Positions 44,233 through 55,550 of a DNA stretch of 64,000 nucleotides are shown here, in pieces. Made by a program: the position numbers and the translations under genes. Under the pieces are notes generated by a model, which saw only the letters and a program-made list of their open reading frames with translations, was not told where the DNA came from and ran no database searches. The stretch is from Pachyseris speciosa (lineage: Eukaryota > Cnidaria > Anthozoa > Scleractinia > Pachyseridae). The stretch covers positions 784,001-848,000 of the forward strand of contig JAEMWC010000154.1 of NCBI GenBank assembly GCA_016490735.1, written 5' to 3'. How positions within the stretch are numbered: position 1 is the stretch's first letter; each line of letters starts with the position of its first letter.

Positions 44233-44629
44233 CCATTTTGTTTCTTTAGCTGATAACTTAACTGTATAATTTTCAAAACGTTTGAAACTCCCATCTGGAA
44301 TAGAAAACAAAACAGCTTAACGGACCAGGTAATTACCGTGAGCTTCTATAAGTTTGATCATCTCAACCGCGCGACATTGGGAACGAGAACTTAAAATAGC
44401 TTTGCGAAACTAAAAACAGATTTTAGAAACTATGATGGGGCACAGGGATCTGTTCTCTTACCTCATTCTCTCTTGATTCTCTCTTGGTTGCTAATTAACA
44501 TCGAATGGATGTCACTCAACTTGCGTTGACTTGAGTTGGGTGGCTAAACGGTGATATAAGATGCAGCTTACTTTCTACTTTCTCCCTTATAAATGGCCCC
44601 ATTGATATATCAGCATCGGGGGAGCAGAT

Positions 44630-45230
44630 AGGATTATAGTCAACGTCTTTAACACGTTATGTGTAAAATATCACTGTCACCTCTCTCAAAACTCTCGAAG
44701 TAAAAAATATATTGTTTGTCTAGGAAGTGCCACTCACCTACTAGTTTTTCATTCAATTATGAGAAGCTTAAGCCTTAAAGTATCGAGACTTGAAACTCAA
44801 AACAGTTCGTACTAGCGTAATTCCTTTGGATTTGTGCAAATTTTGAAGATAAAGCTGTTTTGTTTTGTTTTTTGTTTGTTTGTTTTTATCCAGGACCAAC
44901 AATATATGTACTTTTAGTGGTGTTGTATGAATTCTTTCCCTTCTGTGTGTAGTTTTGTTTATACTCACTCTAAATTTTGTAACAAGCAAGAAAATAACTG
45001 GGTAAATCACTCTAAATTTTGTAACAAGCAAGAAAAATTAATAATTGGGTAAGTAATAAATTAAAATAATGGAACTTTGGCCTGACCCGTTATTATTTTG
45101 TTTCATCAACTCTTGATGATGTAAATGGCTCGGGCATAGGCAGCGGCGCTATACTTTGGAACAGCTTACCTTCTGATCTTCGGCAGGCAGAATCACTAAA
45201 AGAGCTCAACTCGTTTTATCCTCGTCGGTA
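44630..45230. repeat. Duplicated downstream block, copy 3
   Basis: Shares gattatagtcaacgtc, cactgtcacctctctcaaaa and tttggcctgacccgttatta with 41450-41969. It ends with a longer LINE C-terminal relic (45129-45230: GSGAILWNSLPSDLRQAESLKEL). No pentraxin exon is attached to this copy. Confidence 0.8.
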
Positions 45231-46110
45231 ACTTTTGTTTTTTACACACACGGCGTACACGTAAAGTAGTTTTTACGGTTTTGATATCTTTAATGTTAGA
45301 TATAGTTAGGTTATGATGTAATTAGGATGGATTTTGTTTTGTAAGTGATGAATATACCGTGTTAACACATACACACACATACATACACACACATATACAC
45401 ACATGTATAGAGTATTCCTTGTTTTTGTTTGCCCCGGAAGGATATGTCAATTACATTTTCCGTATCGAACGTTAATCCCGCATCGTTAGAACCGAATTTC
45501 GAAGCGTGGAGTATTGCTTCAACGTTTTTCCTACAACTGTTTCACAATTAAGCAACATGCCATTTTCAACTAGATTTGCCTGACAGGCTGAAGATACTAT
45601 ACAGAGGCCGATCCTTTGCCATATTATTTGCGCCGCATTAGATTAAATAGAATTTCTGTATGTCAACACTGCCTATCAAATGCGGCCTTTTTGTTGGCAA
45701 AAATGACCCACTCGAAAGCAACTTTTTTCATTTTCTTCCACATTTATTTCCAGAATCACTTATAGTAATGAGTACTATACAATCAATACATGTTTCCAAT
45801 AACACCTTTGTTATAATTTATATTATTTTCATCATAAGTGAATAAACCCAGCAAGATTTCTAGCATTAACATATAAAATTGCCATTTAGCCTAAAATCGT
45901 CCTCTCCTATTGTTCTCGGAGGCTATTAACATTCCCGTTCTTCATTTTACACCAACTAATTCCTAAACACACAAATCCAAATATGAAGTTTAGCAAGAAT
46001 GGAAAAGTAGTTTAGTAAGTCACATTCTCAAATTACTTTTAATCTACCTACTCTTCGAAAGGCAACTTAACGAACTGATGACGAACAACAAACAACAACA
46101 GCAACAACAA
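45231..46110. other. Non-coding; (CA)-rich microsatellite near 45366-45403
   Basis: Apart from an interrupted acac/atac tract, nothing is recognised. The 61-codon frame at 45660 lacks support. Confidence 0.5.
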
Positions 46111-46142
<32 letters not shown>

Positions 46143-46156
46143 TGATGATGATGCTG
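46111..46156. repeat. (AAT)n(GAT)n microsatellite
   Basis: Compound triplet repeat just before the R2-type LINE relic. Confidence 0.9.
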
Positions 46157-46159
46157 ATG

Positions 46160-47055
46160 ATTGTTGAAGAAGAGAGTCTGCAGGACTATGAGAGGAGGAG
46201 GAAAGAAAAGAAAGCTAAAAACTGGAAGGAGAAAGCCCTACATGGACAGTTTGTCCAACAAATATCAGACTGATGAAGCTGGAGAGGAGTCTTGGAGATG
46301 GCTTAGGAATGTATTAAAAAAAGGAGGCAGAAGGTTTGATTCTGGTTGCTCAGGAACAAACATTAAGAACAAACTCGATCAAGTACAGCATACTGAGATA
46401 AGACCTCAGATACACCACTGTGTAGATTGTGTGGAGAAGCCACTGAAACAGTACGAGACATTGTCAGAGGATGCAAGAAGCTTGCCCAGAGAGAGTATAG
46501 GAAGCGCCACGACAAGAAGTATGGGATACAGTGTACTGACAAGTGGTATGACCATCAACCCTTGCCAATCGCAGAAAATGGAGAAGTGAGGATTACTTGG
46601 GATATAACTATCTACACAGACAAATTGCTGAAGCATAATCGGCCAGATATTACTCTAGTGCATAAAGAGACACAGAAATTGACACTTATTGACATAGCTG
46701 TGCCAGCGGACCAGAACATCATCAGGACTGAGGAGGAGAAGGTTGAAAAGTACCAGGAACTAGCATTTGAAATCAGAAGGATTCACAGGGCCTCGAAAGT
46801 CACAATAATACCTATCGTGATTGGTGCTCTTGGAAGCATATCGAAAAATGCAAAGACCTGGTTTGGCAAGCTAGATGTATCTGACTTCCTTGGGAGTGTA
46901 CAATTATCGGCCATTCTTGGAACTGCTCACCTGTTGCGGAAAGTGTTGTGTCTCTAAGCTACGGGGAGTTGCTGAGACACAATCAACACTACCAAGTAGA
47001 AAAACTGGAGAGAATCGAATAATAATAATAAATAATAATAATAATAATAATAATA
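46160..47055 (+). pseudogene. R2-type (restriction-like endonuclease) LINE, C-terminal relic
   Basis: The translation, with one early stop and a frameshift near 46310, gives ERRRKEKKAKNWKEKALHGQ, GEESWRWLRN, a zinc-finger segment CRLCGEATETVRDIVRGC, then REYRKRHDKKYG, RPDITLVHKETQKLTLIDIA, and the conserved IPIVIGALGSISK and LLRKVL end. The C-x2-C...C zinc motif followed by PD-x14-D is the hallmark of the restriction-like endonuclease of R2/NeSL/HERO-type LINEs. The finger's usual His is Asp here. The 3' end is an (AAT)n tail. The whole RT domain is missing, as in a 5'-truncated insertion. Confidence 0.8.
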
Positions 47056-47174
47056 CAACTCTTTATTAATAGCAATAAAAATAATACCTATTTACATAAT
47101 AATCAAATATATAAGACGAAAACAAGATAATGGCTCAGCTTCCAAAAAATGTGACAAAAAACTAGGCTAAAAAC

Positions 47175-47176
<2 letters not shown>

Positions 47177-47227
<51 letters not shown>
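47177..47227. repeat. (TAA)n microsatellite, 3' tail of a minus-strand LINE
   Basis: A long tract of about sixteen taa units marks the 3' end of the LINE that follows. Confidence 0.85.
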
Positions 47228-47228
<1 letters not shown>

Positions 47229-49486
47229 TTTATTTAAACATTATTAAAAATTCAGCAAGGCTGATATGGTCGTATACATAACAATAAAATTAAACTTCCT
47301 AACTAATCACAATAAGACTAATATAAAAAACACACTTGAGTGACTTTTTAAAAGAGTCAATGTCATGAATTGATCTCATTTGGTTTTCAAACGTATTCCG
47401 CAGATTAATAACTGACTTGTATGAGCATGATATCCTGACCATATCGGACTTAGGCCTGAGTAACTTAAAGGTCATTTTCCTCCTGAGATCGTAGCTACTT
47501 ACATAGTTTTCAAAAAGACAATTCATAATACATGGTAAAAGATGATAATAAGCGTGATACGCTAAAATTAATAATCGTTTCTCATACATAATCTCTAAGG
47601 TATTCCATTTTGCTGTCGCAAGAACCTCCTTGCCTGGCGCACACCAATATAAGTTAAATATTATTTTTGCCGCTCTGACATCCATAGATTCCAGTTTTGA
47701 GAAAAGTAGTTGGCCACAAGAGCCCTAAACTAACATGCCATACGTAACAGGGAACAAAATAACCCAAAATAGAAATCAGTTCTCTCCTCTCTAGGCAGGA
47801 AGTACAATGATTTAAGTATTGTCAACTTCTGCGTAAACGACTTCACTAGTTCCGATACATGATGATCCCATTTAAGAGCATTTTCTATCTGGACTACTAA
47901 GCATCTTGTAGAAACAACCTCCTCGATAACACAATTACCCATCTTAATAGCTTGTTTAGGCCCAGTCAATTATCTTCGTCCACTGAGCAGCATATACTTC
48001 GGCTTGGTAGGATGGGGAGTGAGACGGTATTCGTTACACCAGGTACATAACCTCGCTAGGACTTATTCAACTTGGATGCCACCAGATCATACGTCGGAGC
48101 CGACACATAAACGGTAGTATCGTCTGCACACGTGTGAAGCTGTGGGTCGCCATCTATTCCCTCAGTAATATTGGGCAGGTCATTACAAAAAGGAGAAAAC
48201 AGGGTGGGACCAAGGACAGACCCCTGTGCTACACCAAAACTAACTGGAATAGCTTGAGATTGACACCCATTAATCGTTGTCACTTGCGTTCTTCCAGAGA
48301 GATAATCCCTTATACAAAACAATAAGTCCCCTGCTAGACCAAGACTTTGAAGTTTTCGGAGTGGGGAATCGCGTCAAACGCCTTTCGAAGGTCTCGATCC
48401 GAAAGCCACGCCTACAACATATTTCTTGTCGAGCGCTCGTCTCCAGTCATCTGTTATCTTCACTACCAGCAGCTCTGTGGAATGACATTTTTTTTGCTCA
48501 CTGATGGGGGTTCCCAAGTCCCTGTCCAGTGACATGCGTGGTAAATAGTTGACGCCACCATATACTCCATAAATTTCCCTGGTATACTTAGAAGCGAAAT
48601 AGGCCTATAATTATACCTGTCAGTTTCATCATCACTTTTATAGAGTGCTGAAATGTTTGCAGCCTTCCATGTATCCGGTACAACGTTGCAGGTGGCGCTT
48701 ATATTAAACACGGATAACAAAGATGGAACAATTGAGTCACGAACTAACTTTAAACGTTTTGGGGCAACACTGTCGGGTCCAGAGGCTTCTCGGCTCTCAA
48801 CTTAGCCATCGATCTGACAATAACGTCATACGATAAATTTATGCTCATAACACAAGGCGCGACGAAACATGAACGTTGCTTTGAGTCAAGTAGGTATTCG
48901 GCAGTTCTGATCCTTCGCCAATTTTTCGCCAGTAGCTGAAAAATGCTCAGGTTGGAGGCAACAACTTTTCCATCCGCATTTCTGATCCCTAATATGGGGG
49001 CTACTAATTTGCCGTTTGCAGCATTTTTTACCGGTCTCCAATAGGATTTACAATCCTTCACTTCATTGAACAGTTCCAAGTAGTACGTGTTCTTAGAGAG
49101 CCTCACTTCCTTGGTTACTCCATTCCGCTACTCCCGATACTCAGCCCACAGATTCGGATCACCCAGGCGTTGTTCCTTTATAAGCGTTTTAAAACGCTTA
49201 TTCATTAAATGCCGTATTTACTTTGTTAGCCAAGGTACCTAGAAACTCCTTATTTTAACTTCCCTGTAGAGCGCGCGCACCTGACAGATATCATTGAATA
49301 TGTGTGACCACGCCCAATAGTAGTCGTCCGGATCATTAAACACGGAACCGACTGACCAAGGCGCATTGTCGACAAAAGCTTCACAAAATCTTCTTGGTCA
49401 AATCTCTTGAAGGTGCGGGATCTGACTATTTTTGGAGGCGGCCTTTTTATTTTGGACCATATTGTTGCAAGTACCAGCTTATGATC

Positions 49487-49570
49487 AACCTCGTTCCCAG
49501 GGCTTTTCTCCGCCGAGAGGAGGGCGGGCCGCCCGCCTCTCGGCGGAGAAAAGCCCTGGGAACGAGGCTG
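49487..49570. mobile_element. 84-bp hairpin MITE with 10-bp target duplication
   Basis: Almost perfect palindrome (cctcgttcccagggctttt... / ...aaaagccctgggaacgagg, centre ggcgggccgcc). Flanked by gcttatgatc on both sides (49477-49486 and 49571-49580). It sits inside the LINE endonuclease segment. The 10-bp duplication suggests a MULE-like mobiliser. Confidence 0.9.
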
Positions 49571-49690
49571 GCTTATGATCTGATATTTCCAACTCAGTTG
49601 TTTTAATAGCGCCCTTGATAATCTCCGGCTTAATAGTCATAACTATGTCGATCAGGGTTGGTGTGTCACTTGCCCAGGGCAGTTATGAAT

Positions 49691-49952
49691 GGGGAGCAGG
49701 GTTGGCGTAGTGGTGAGAGCACTCGCCTTCCACCAATGTGGCCCGGGTTCGATTCCCAGACTCGGCGTCATAAGTGGGCTGAGTTTGTTGGTTCTCTACT
49801 CTGCTCCGAGAGGTTTTTCTCCGGGTACTCCGGTTTTCCCCTCTCCCCAAAACCCAACATTTGATTTGATTTCATTTGATTTGAGTTGATTTACAGAGGG
49901 CCACTAGGGAGAATACTTTCATAGTAAAAGGTGTTACCCTCTTTAAATAAAG

Positions 49953-49983
<31 letters not shown>
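49691..49983 (+). mobile_element. tRNA-derived SINE (first family), well preserved
   Basis: ggggagcagggttggcgtag start, A box tggcgtagtggtgagagc, B box gggttcgattccc, the ctccgagaggtttttctccg body, and a (TTA)n tail reaching 49983. Inserted into the minus-strand LINE in opposite orientation. Confidence 0.9.
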
Positions 49984-49984
<1 letters not shown>

Positions 49985-50345
49985 TACTTAAGCAGTAGTG
50001 AAAATAAAGCCTGAAAAAAGTTCAGTGAAAATAAAGCCTGTGAAAATCGTGAAAGTAAAGCCTGAACGTTTTTCAGGCTTTATTTTCACTCACAACTGCG
50101 ATGATCATTCACATATTCATTCTTTAATCGGCAGTTCAAATATATGATTTTCATATATTCATTCTCGTATATTCATCAGTCACGGGTATATTACGAACCA
50201 ACTGCCAACTCCCAGATGGCTTGTTAGCTCACTTGTTAGAGCACTGCACCGGTATCGCAGAGGTCGTAGGTTTGAATCCCGTACTAGCCTGAAAATTTTT
50301 TTAGGCTTTATTTTCACTACTGCTTAAGTAGTATAACTGCGATGA
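49984..50345 (+). mobile_element. tRNA-like SINE (second family) with rearranged flanks
   Basis: The tRNA-like head is at 50218-50289 (ggcttgttagctcacttgtt; ggtttgaatccc). The sequence aaataaagcctgaa occurs several times in both orientations on its left (49995-50090), so the insertion has been internally rearranged or two copies are fused. Confidence 0.7.
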
Positions 50346-50831
50346 TCATTCACATATTCATTCTTTGATCCGCAGTTCAAATATTTGATTTTCACATATT
50401 CATTCTCGCAATAGTTAAATTGCTGCAATATGTCTTGTAATTTCCTGCCGGCATATGATGTAACACCCTCGTAGCTAAGAAAATAGTCCGAATTGCAACA
50501 CATTCCTGTGCTTAAGCCACACTTTCTCCAGACAATCATAAAATCGGCTGCAGAACTGGAAGTCAGAAGGAAGTCGATAACAATTTCCTAATATAAACGT
50601 AGACGAATCTTGCATAATTTTAATCCAAATTAATTCATTATTAGGAGGCTCCAGGGATTTGAGTCTTGAATAACAAATATGGTTCGCAATGTAAATCTAA
50701 TAGTTTGATTTCACCCATCTTGTTCCTCAAGCATCAACATTCAGTTGTGCTTTACTGAAATTATTCGAGCCACGGTTGATTTCACTCGCAAAGTTCAATA
50801 AATAATCTTCACCTTCCGTAGATGTGCCCTG

Positions 50832-51026
50832 CTATCCGGGGTTAAGTTCAATATCACCAGAGAGCAAAAGGATCTGTCTAGTAGCCACCGAGTTTGCATA
50901 TGAAGCTCTGCTTGAACTCCAGGAACCCTTGAGACAAGGCAGAAGTCGCCGGCTTGAAGTTGAAGTCGCCGCCAAAAGTACGGAGACAGATATCGCACCA
51001 GTCGTAGTATTTAGTGGTACTAACAA
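50832..51026 (-). pseudogene. LINE 5' leader with decayed 2A-like motif
   Basis: A 64-codon open stretch ends ILLLSGDIELNPG followed by TAG. The 2A consensus is D-[VI]-E-x-N-P-G-P; here everything except the final Pro is present and that codon position is a stop. 2A-like ribosome-skipping sequences at the N-terminus of APE-type LINEs are known in other invertebrates. The preceding region is Ser/Thr-rich with no recognised domain. Confidence 0.65.
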
Positions 51027-51239
51027 AACATTGTGCCAATGAGGAGGATACTTAGCTGCATTATGGCTGATATTTAGATATTTTTCAGTCTGTGAGCTAC
51101 ATTTTGGGCTTTAACTTGGAGTTCCAGCTGGTTTCGTTTGGCCCGGAAAACTTGGGCAAACTGAAAATGTCATGGCAAAAGCAAGCACTGGGAGTATCCT
51201 AGGGTGGATTTTTGGGATAATGCGCCAAATCCCCCTGGG

Positions 51240-51640
51240 GAGGGGAAGCACTTCCTAGTAATAGGCTAGTGTAGATGTGCCGCTGGATGAGGTCACATTT
51301 TCACGACCGATTTGACTATAATGGGGTTGCATTTTCAATGGAGTTACTAGAATGGGGCTCGCACATTTTCGGGATTTTGGGGGTAAATGTCCCAGAATGT
51401 TTGTACTGTAAGTGAAAAGAAAAGTGTTCTACATTGAGTTTAACAAATGTGTCAACTCATTTTAGGATGACCTACTTAAAAGGCTTTACGGGGTAGATGC
51501 ATAAACAGACAGTGACTAAGATGGGGATCACGAAAATTACATTTGCCCAAAAAGTGACTAAGATGGGGTCTATGTTTCGCCACAGAATAGATCTGATAAT
51601 GGGGTAGAGGTTCTGAGAGGCCAGCGGCACAAATCCTAGG
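51240..51640. mobile_element. Possible MITE, short inverted ends
   Basis: gatgtgccgctgg at 51275 is mirrored by ccagcggcacaaatc at about 51622, and 'taatggggt'/'aagatggggt' motifs recur inside. Borders are uncertain. Confidence 0.45.
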
Positions 51641-51654
51641 GGCCGAATCGTACA

Positions 51655-52000
51655 AATCGTACATTAACAAGCTCCTTGTCCTCCAACATCGTGCTTTTGG
51701 ACTGATTTATTTTGCCCCTAGTAATGGTCATGGTATTCCCTTATTCATTGAATTAAATATTTCACCGGTACGTATGGTCTTTTTTGACACGGTTGTTAAT
51801 CTGATGCATGGCATTTGGAAAGGTCGACTAGCCCCTTCACAGCTAAGAGCTCATTTGGTCAAATGAAATTCACGGCCGGGTACGTTGCTCGGTATGCTAG
51901 CTGCTAAGAGTAATTATGACCTGAAAGAACCTAAGATGGAAAATTTCAAACGGTTATTTTCGAGAACTGGAGCTAATATATTTGGAACCAAATTTCTGTG
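51655..52000 (+). pseudogene. LINE C-terminal relic
   Basis: Translation NKLLVLQHRAFGLIYFAPSN, then GIPLFIELNISPVRMVFFDT, VVNLMHGIW, and NIFGTKFL before the stop. This is the C-terminal tail typical of CR1-like LINEs (LQKRA...PLF...LMH). One stop interrupts it. Confidence 0.7.
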
Positions 52001-52392
52001 AATTAAATCTCTTCACTCGTTTATTGTTTATTTCCATTCTTTTATATTGTGAAGGTTATCTATTTGTGTGTGAAATGAATTGTTGTTGTTGTCGTTGCTT
52101 AGTTCGTAAACTCAGGCAGACTATGTACAAAAGACGCATCTGCCTTCTATCTCGTGATTTGGACTATTTTTACTTCCCAATTTAGCCTTTAATATGTGGA
52201 GGATAGTAACTGTTTCCTAGTTCAGTTTAATGATTCTCTTGTTGCTGGTAACCGAGATCTCTAACTCCAACAGACCATTATTATTAATCAAGTTCCTCGT
52301 CAAACTTGCCAAAGCTCAATAGCTTAGAGAAAACGACACAAATACGAGCATCTATTGAACCAGAAACAACAGGCCGGACATTGCTTGCAAAC

Positions 52393-52837
52393 CCGGGGGG
52401 GGAGGGGTACTCCCATAAAGTCCGGATGGGTGTGTGCCGCGAAGGGTCTTAAACCCTTACCCTATTTAAGGAACAATCCAACGAAAATTGATACCCTATT
52501 TAAGGCCCAAATCCGAAAAATAACACCCTATGCAAGGGAAGAACAAAAACTCAAAATAGCTTGAACAGGTCAACTCAAAAACACAATCTTTTTAAAATCG
52601 CTTTGGCAATACTTTAACTTTGACAGATCATTCGTTTTCCGCTTAACTGGGTGTTTACACCCTGCTATTTTTTCTGATACAAATTTAGGCACCCTATCTA
52701 AGGATCACACCGGGACACTATGCCAACATAGCCGAAAAGGATACCCTATTTAAGGATCGAGAACCTCCAAAAACCATACCCTATTCCGCGGCACGTACCT
52801 ATATAGCCCATATAGGGGAGTACCCCCCCCCCCCCGG
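52393..52837. mobile_element. G/C-ended MITE with 10-bp target duplication
   Basis: Flanked by gcttgcaaac (52383-52392 and 52838-52847). Ends ccgggggggaggggtactcc and ggggagtacccccc...ggg are inverted. The interior has the phrase accctatttaagg four times. Related to 17521-17851 by its ends and flanking duplication. The 69-codon frame inside is not a gene. Confidence 0.85.
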
Positions 52838-52847
52838 GCTTGCAAAC

Positions 52848-54835
52848 CAGTGAAGTCCTCGATAATTCGAAGACAAGCTAGTCGTGATCGACTGCTTGTG
52901 GTCATAAAACTGTCATCTGTCTCCCAACAACTACCAGTTCAGATAATAAAGTAAAGTGCAACAAGCCACAAAGGGAAAGATACAGTTACTGTTCAGTTTT
53001 ATGGCCATGCACTAATACACTGGATATATAACGAATGAGTATTACGTCTTTTACAAAAATGCTTCATACACGACGTTCGAGTAAGGAAATCAGTCCGAGT
53101 TCACCTGAACTGAAATATCTCGTCTTCGACATCTGATGGTTTCTGGTGCGGTGGTTCCTCTCAAGAATGAGTTTCTATTAACTGCGTGTGATAAAACTAG
53201 TGGTTCTTGGAATGTTCCAATAATGTTTCGACCAACATGCCGGAGAATTTCCGGTACTCTGTTCTTGAATATCTAATGTAATTTCCGGCGCATTTACCCC
53301 CAACCAGAACGATATAAGTAAACAATTCACTCGGAAGCCTCCGGTCGCGAGGAAACGTAGTTGGTCTGTGATAAGATCCATCCAATTTCAGTTGCTCGTG
53401 AAAATGGCAAAATTTTCGGAATTGAAGATAATCGGCCTGTAAAGAGTCAGTTGTTATGTTCAGTTTGATTTAAAAAAATTTTTTTTTGTTAATTTTCTTT
53501 GAAATCTCTACTTGTAGCATGCCCTTTCATGTTTTAGGTGTTGTTTCTTCAAATTCAAATTTAAGCGTGACAGGGATAAAGGCGTCAGATTTTTCTTTGA
53601 TATCTACATTTAATAGTACGAACTTACGTACTGCTGCTTAGTTGTTTCTCAGCATGTTGCAAAGTGGAGCTTTATCCCGCAAGTGGGTGGTCTTCACTGC
53701 TCACGACCGAGTCAAACCCGACCACCTGCTTGCAGCCTGAGTGAAGCATAAAATCAAATTTGTTCGTAAGTTGTTAATTCTCAGCAAATTCGGTTCTCGA
53801 AGTTATCACATTCAAACGTACGATTGTTTAAAAGTGCATTAATTTGTGCTTGGAGAATGGGACAGTCATATTTTCTAGTGAGGTAAATATTTTCTAATAT
53901 TTCATTAGTTTCTTTGTTAGTCATTTAAGAATAAAACTTTTCGGCAACCGTTTCGACTTATTGAGACACTAATTGGTACCTTTTTATTATTAACCACTTT
54001 GATATAATTGTAGACTATTCAAACAGAGCGCAATTGTATCATATTTAAATTGAGAAAATAATTTCACCTAGGGCCGACTTGTCCCATCTTCGGAGTCTGA
54101 GGTAAGATAAAAGAGCATTCATAAGAAATTTTTAGAGACAGCGAGGTCAGAATTATTTGGTGCCACTTAGAGTCGACCAAAATATATATTTGCAGCGATT
54201 GTCCTCACACTGAATGAAAACGGTGAAGCATGGCCGGTGAAACGGAAAGATCCACGAAAGATTATTAATTCTTTTTGGCTGTGCATGGAAATGGACATCA
54301 AGTTAATCGTAAATTAAACTAATAGGCCATTAGTTTTAAATTCTTCTTTATCGTTTTTCCTTTTCTTAGAGAAATCGTTTGACGTTCTCGTCTCGGGTAC
54401 TGGCGAAGATCAGTTTTTAGTTGAACACGGCAAATACTGTTTGTGTAGGGTTGAATATAAAATACCGCAAAATTCCCGCGACGACGGCCCTTGAAACTAG
54501 AAGCTACATCGTTTCATTGGCCTAAAATTAAGGAAGAAACATTGCCGGTCACTGGGAAACTGTCACAGAGAACGTCAATAACCGTAAGTAACCGAAAGAG
54601 ACTCAAATCGACACAAGGTTTGATCTAGCATACCGAAAGAACTTCATGGGGATTTACGAATATAATTCGCTTTTTTATGAAGCAAGTAATTTATATTGCA
54701 GACTGTTAGTAAATTTGTGATATTAAGTCAGTAATATAAGTACTGCTTTATTTATTAATTTCAGTTTGGAGAAACGTAGGTTAAATGCAGTTAGTTTCAG
54801 CTACTGTAGCTAGCCTTTTCACAGAATTGAAAGTG
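52848..54835. other. Non-coding, nothing firm
   Basis: A minus-strand stretch near 53178-53400 reads protein-like (SELFTYIVLVGGKCAGNYIR) but has no recognised domain and may be transposon-derived. A weak hairpin gcaagtgggtggtc/gaccacctgcttgc lies near 53680-53730. Confidence 0.4.
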
Positions 54836-54889
54836 TTAAAAACAAAAGGTAGTGAAGTGCCAAAAAGTAGTTTGAAAGACAAACCATAC

Positions 54890-54913
54890 GTTTCGGGCTT
54901 AGCCCTTCATCAG
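54890..54913 (-). ncRNA. Hammerhead-ribozyme-like core (Penelope-type terminal repeat)
   Basis: On the minus strand: CTGATGA, then AGGGCTAAGCCC (a helix II of four G/C pairs with a TAA loop), then GAAAC. This is the conserved hammerhead core with a good helix II. A GTC follows 12 nt later as a possible cleavage triplet, but I could not pair a convincing helix I. Hammerhead motifs are established in Penelope-like terminal repeats, which this region probably is. Confidence 0.5.
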
Positions 54914-55189
54914 TGGTGTGAAAACGATTTAAAGTTGCGCACGACAACAACCAATGCGTGAGGAGAGACAACGGTTGATTTTTAAAAAAGCACACGCAAT
55001 AATTTGTACGCGCGCGTGTAAGTCTCAAAGGAAAGAAAAGTTAATGTTCAGGCCGCGTGTTCGGGTAGTTCCCATCTTGAAGATAAATCGCATTTCCGGT
55101 GGATGTTATTACCGGAGCAAAGCTTGATACCACGAATCTCAGCGTCAGACAAAGCGTATTAGTGCCACGCAGTATTTTTGAACTTTTGT

Positions 55190-55550
55190 TCATCGTTTAT
55201 CTACGTTTTCACAGAATTGTTTACATGCAGCCAAGAAATGGAATGAACTATCAAATGACATTAGAATAAAAGTAGGCACCAATGAAATAGTAAACAGAAT
55301 TTAAATTTCGGGGATTAGTAAATTTGTAACATTAGCTTTTTAATAGTATTTTGACTGCGGCGGTAATATTGTAATAACAGTTTTGAATAGTTTCAATCAG
55401 TATTTAATTTGTGATTTTATCTGATGAATTGTGTTATTAGCGTTGTTTAAGTGTTAGGTTTTCATTAGTTATTAGGTGGAATACCTGTAAACTAGCTCTC
55501 AGGCTAAGTGTATATCCACGTTAAATAAAGCATTCATTCATGCATTGTTG
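55190..55550 (+). pseudogene. LINE 3' end relic
   Basis: HAAKKWNELSNDIRIKVGTN is the terminal LINE motif. It is followed by a 3'UTR and a (CATT)n tail (cattcattcatg) near 55540. Confidence 0.65.

Larger units (their letters stand above)
41970..44468. mobile_element. Possible 2.5-kb insertion bounded by 24-bp inverted repeats
   Basis: gaatgaggtaagagaacaga(tccc) at 41970-41993 is perfectly mirrored at 44445-44468. The block separates two homologous segments (41450-41969 and 44630-45230). No transposase is recognised inside, but it carries an inverted-repeat element (42598-43169), a 34-nt poly-G and a SINE piece. It may be a non-autonomous transposon or a chance inversion-type junction. Confidence 0.45.
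47228..51030 (-). pseudogene. APE-type (CR1-like) LINE, whole but decayed and invaded
   Basis: Read on the minus strand from 51026: a leader ending LLLSGDIELNPG (2A-like); endonuclease N-terminal pieces at 50830-50440 (NELIWIKI; STFILGNCYRLPSDF). After two SINEs come the endonuclease C-terminal pieces at 49680-49573 (PTLIDIVMTIKPEIIKG) split by an MITE. Then come RT segments at 49106-48056 (YNYRPISLLSIPGKFME; FGVAQGSVLGPTLFSPF; catalytic CADDTTVYVSAP) and the thumb and C-terminus at 47969-47299 (WDHHVSEL; RRKMTFKLLRPKSD). Many stops and frameshifts. The order of domains and the common orientation show a single element. Confidence 0.8.

Noticed and set aside
53178..53385. Two overlapping minus-strand frames as a conserved exon
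   Set aside because: Protein-like in one phase, but no acceptor/donor pair and no family recognised; left as a note only.
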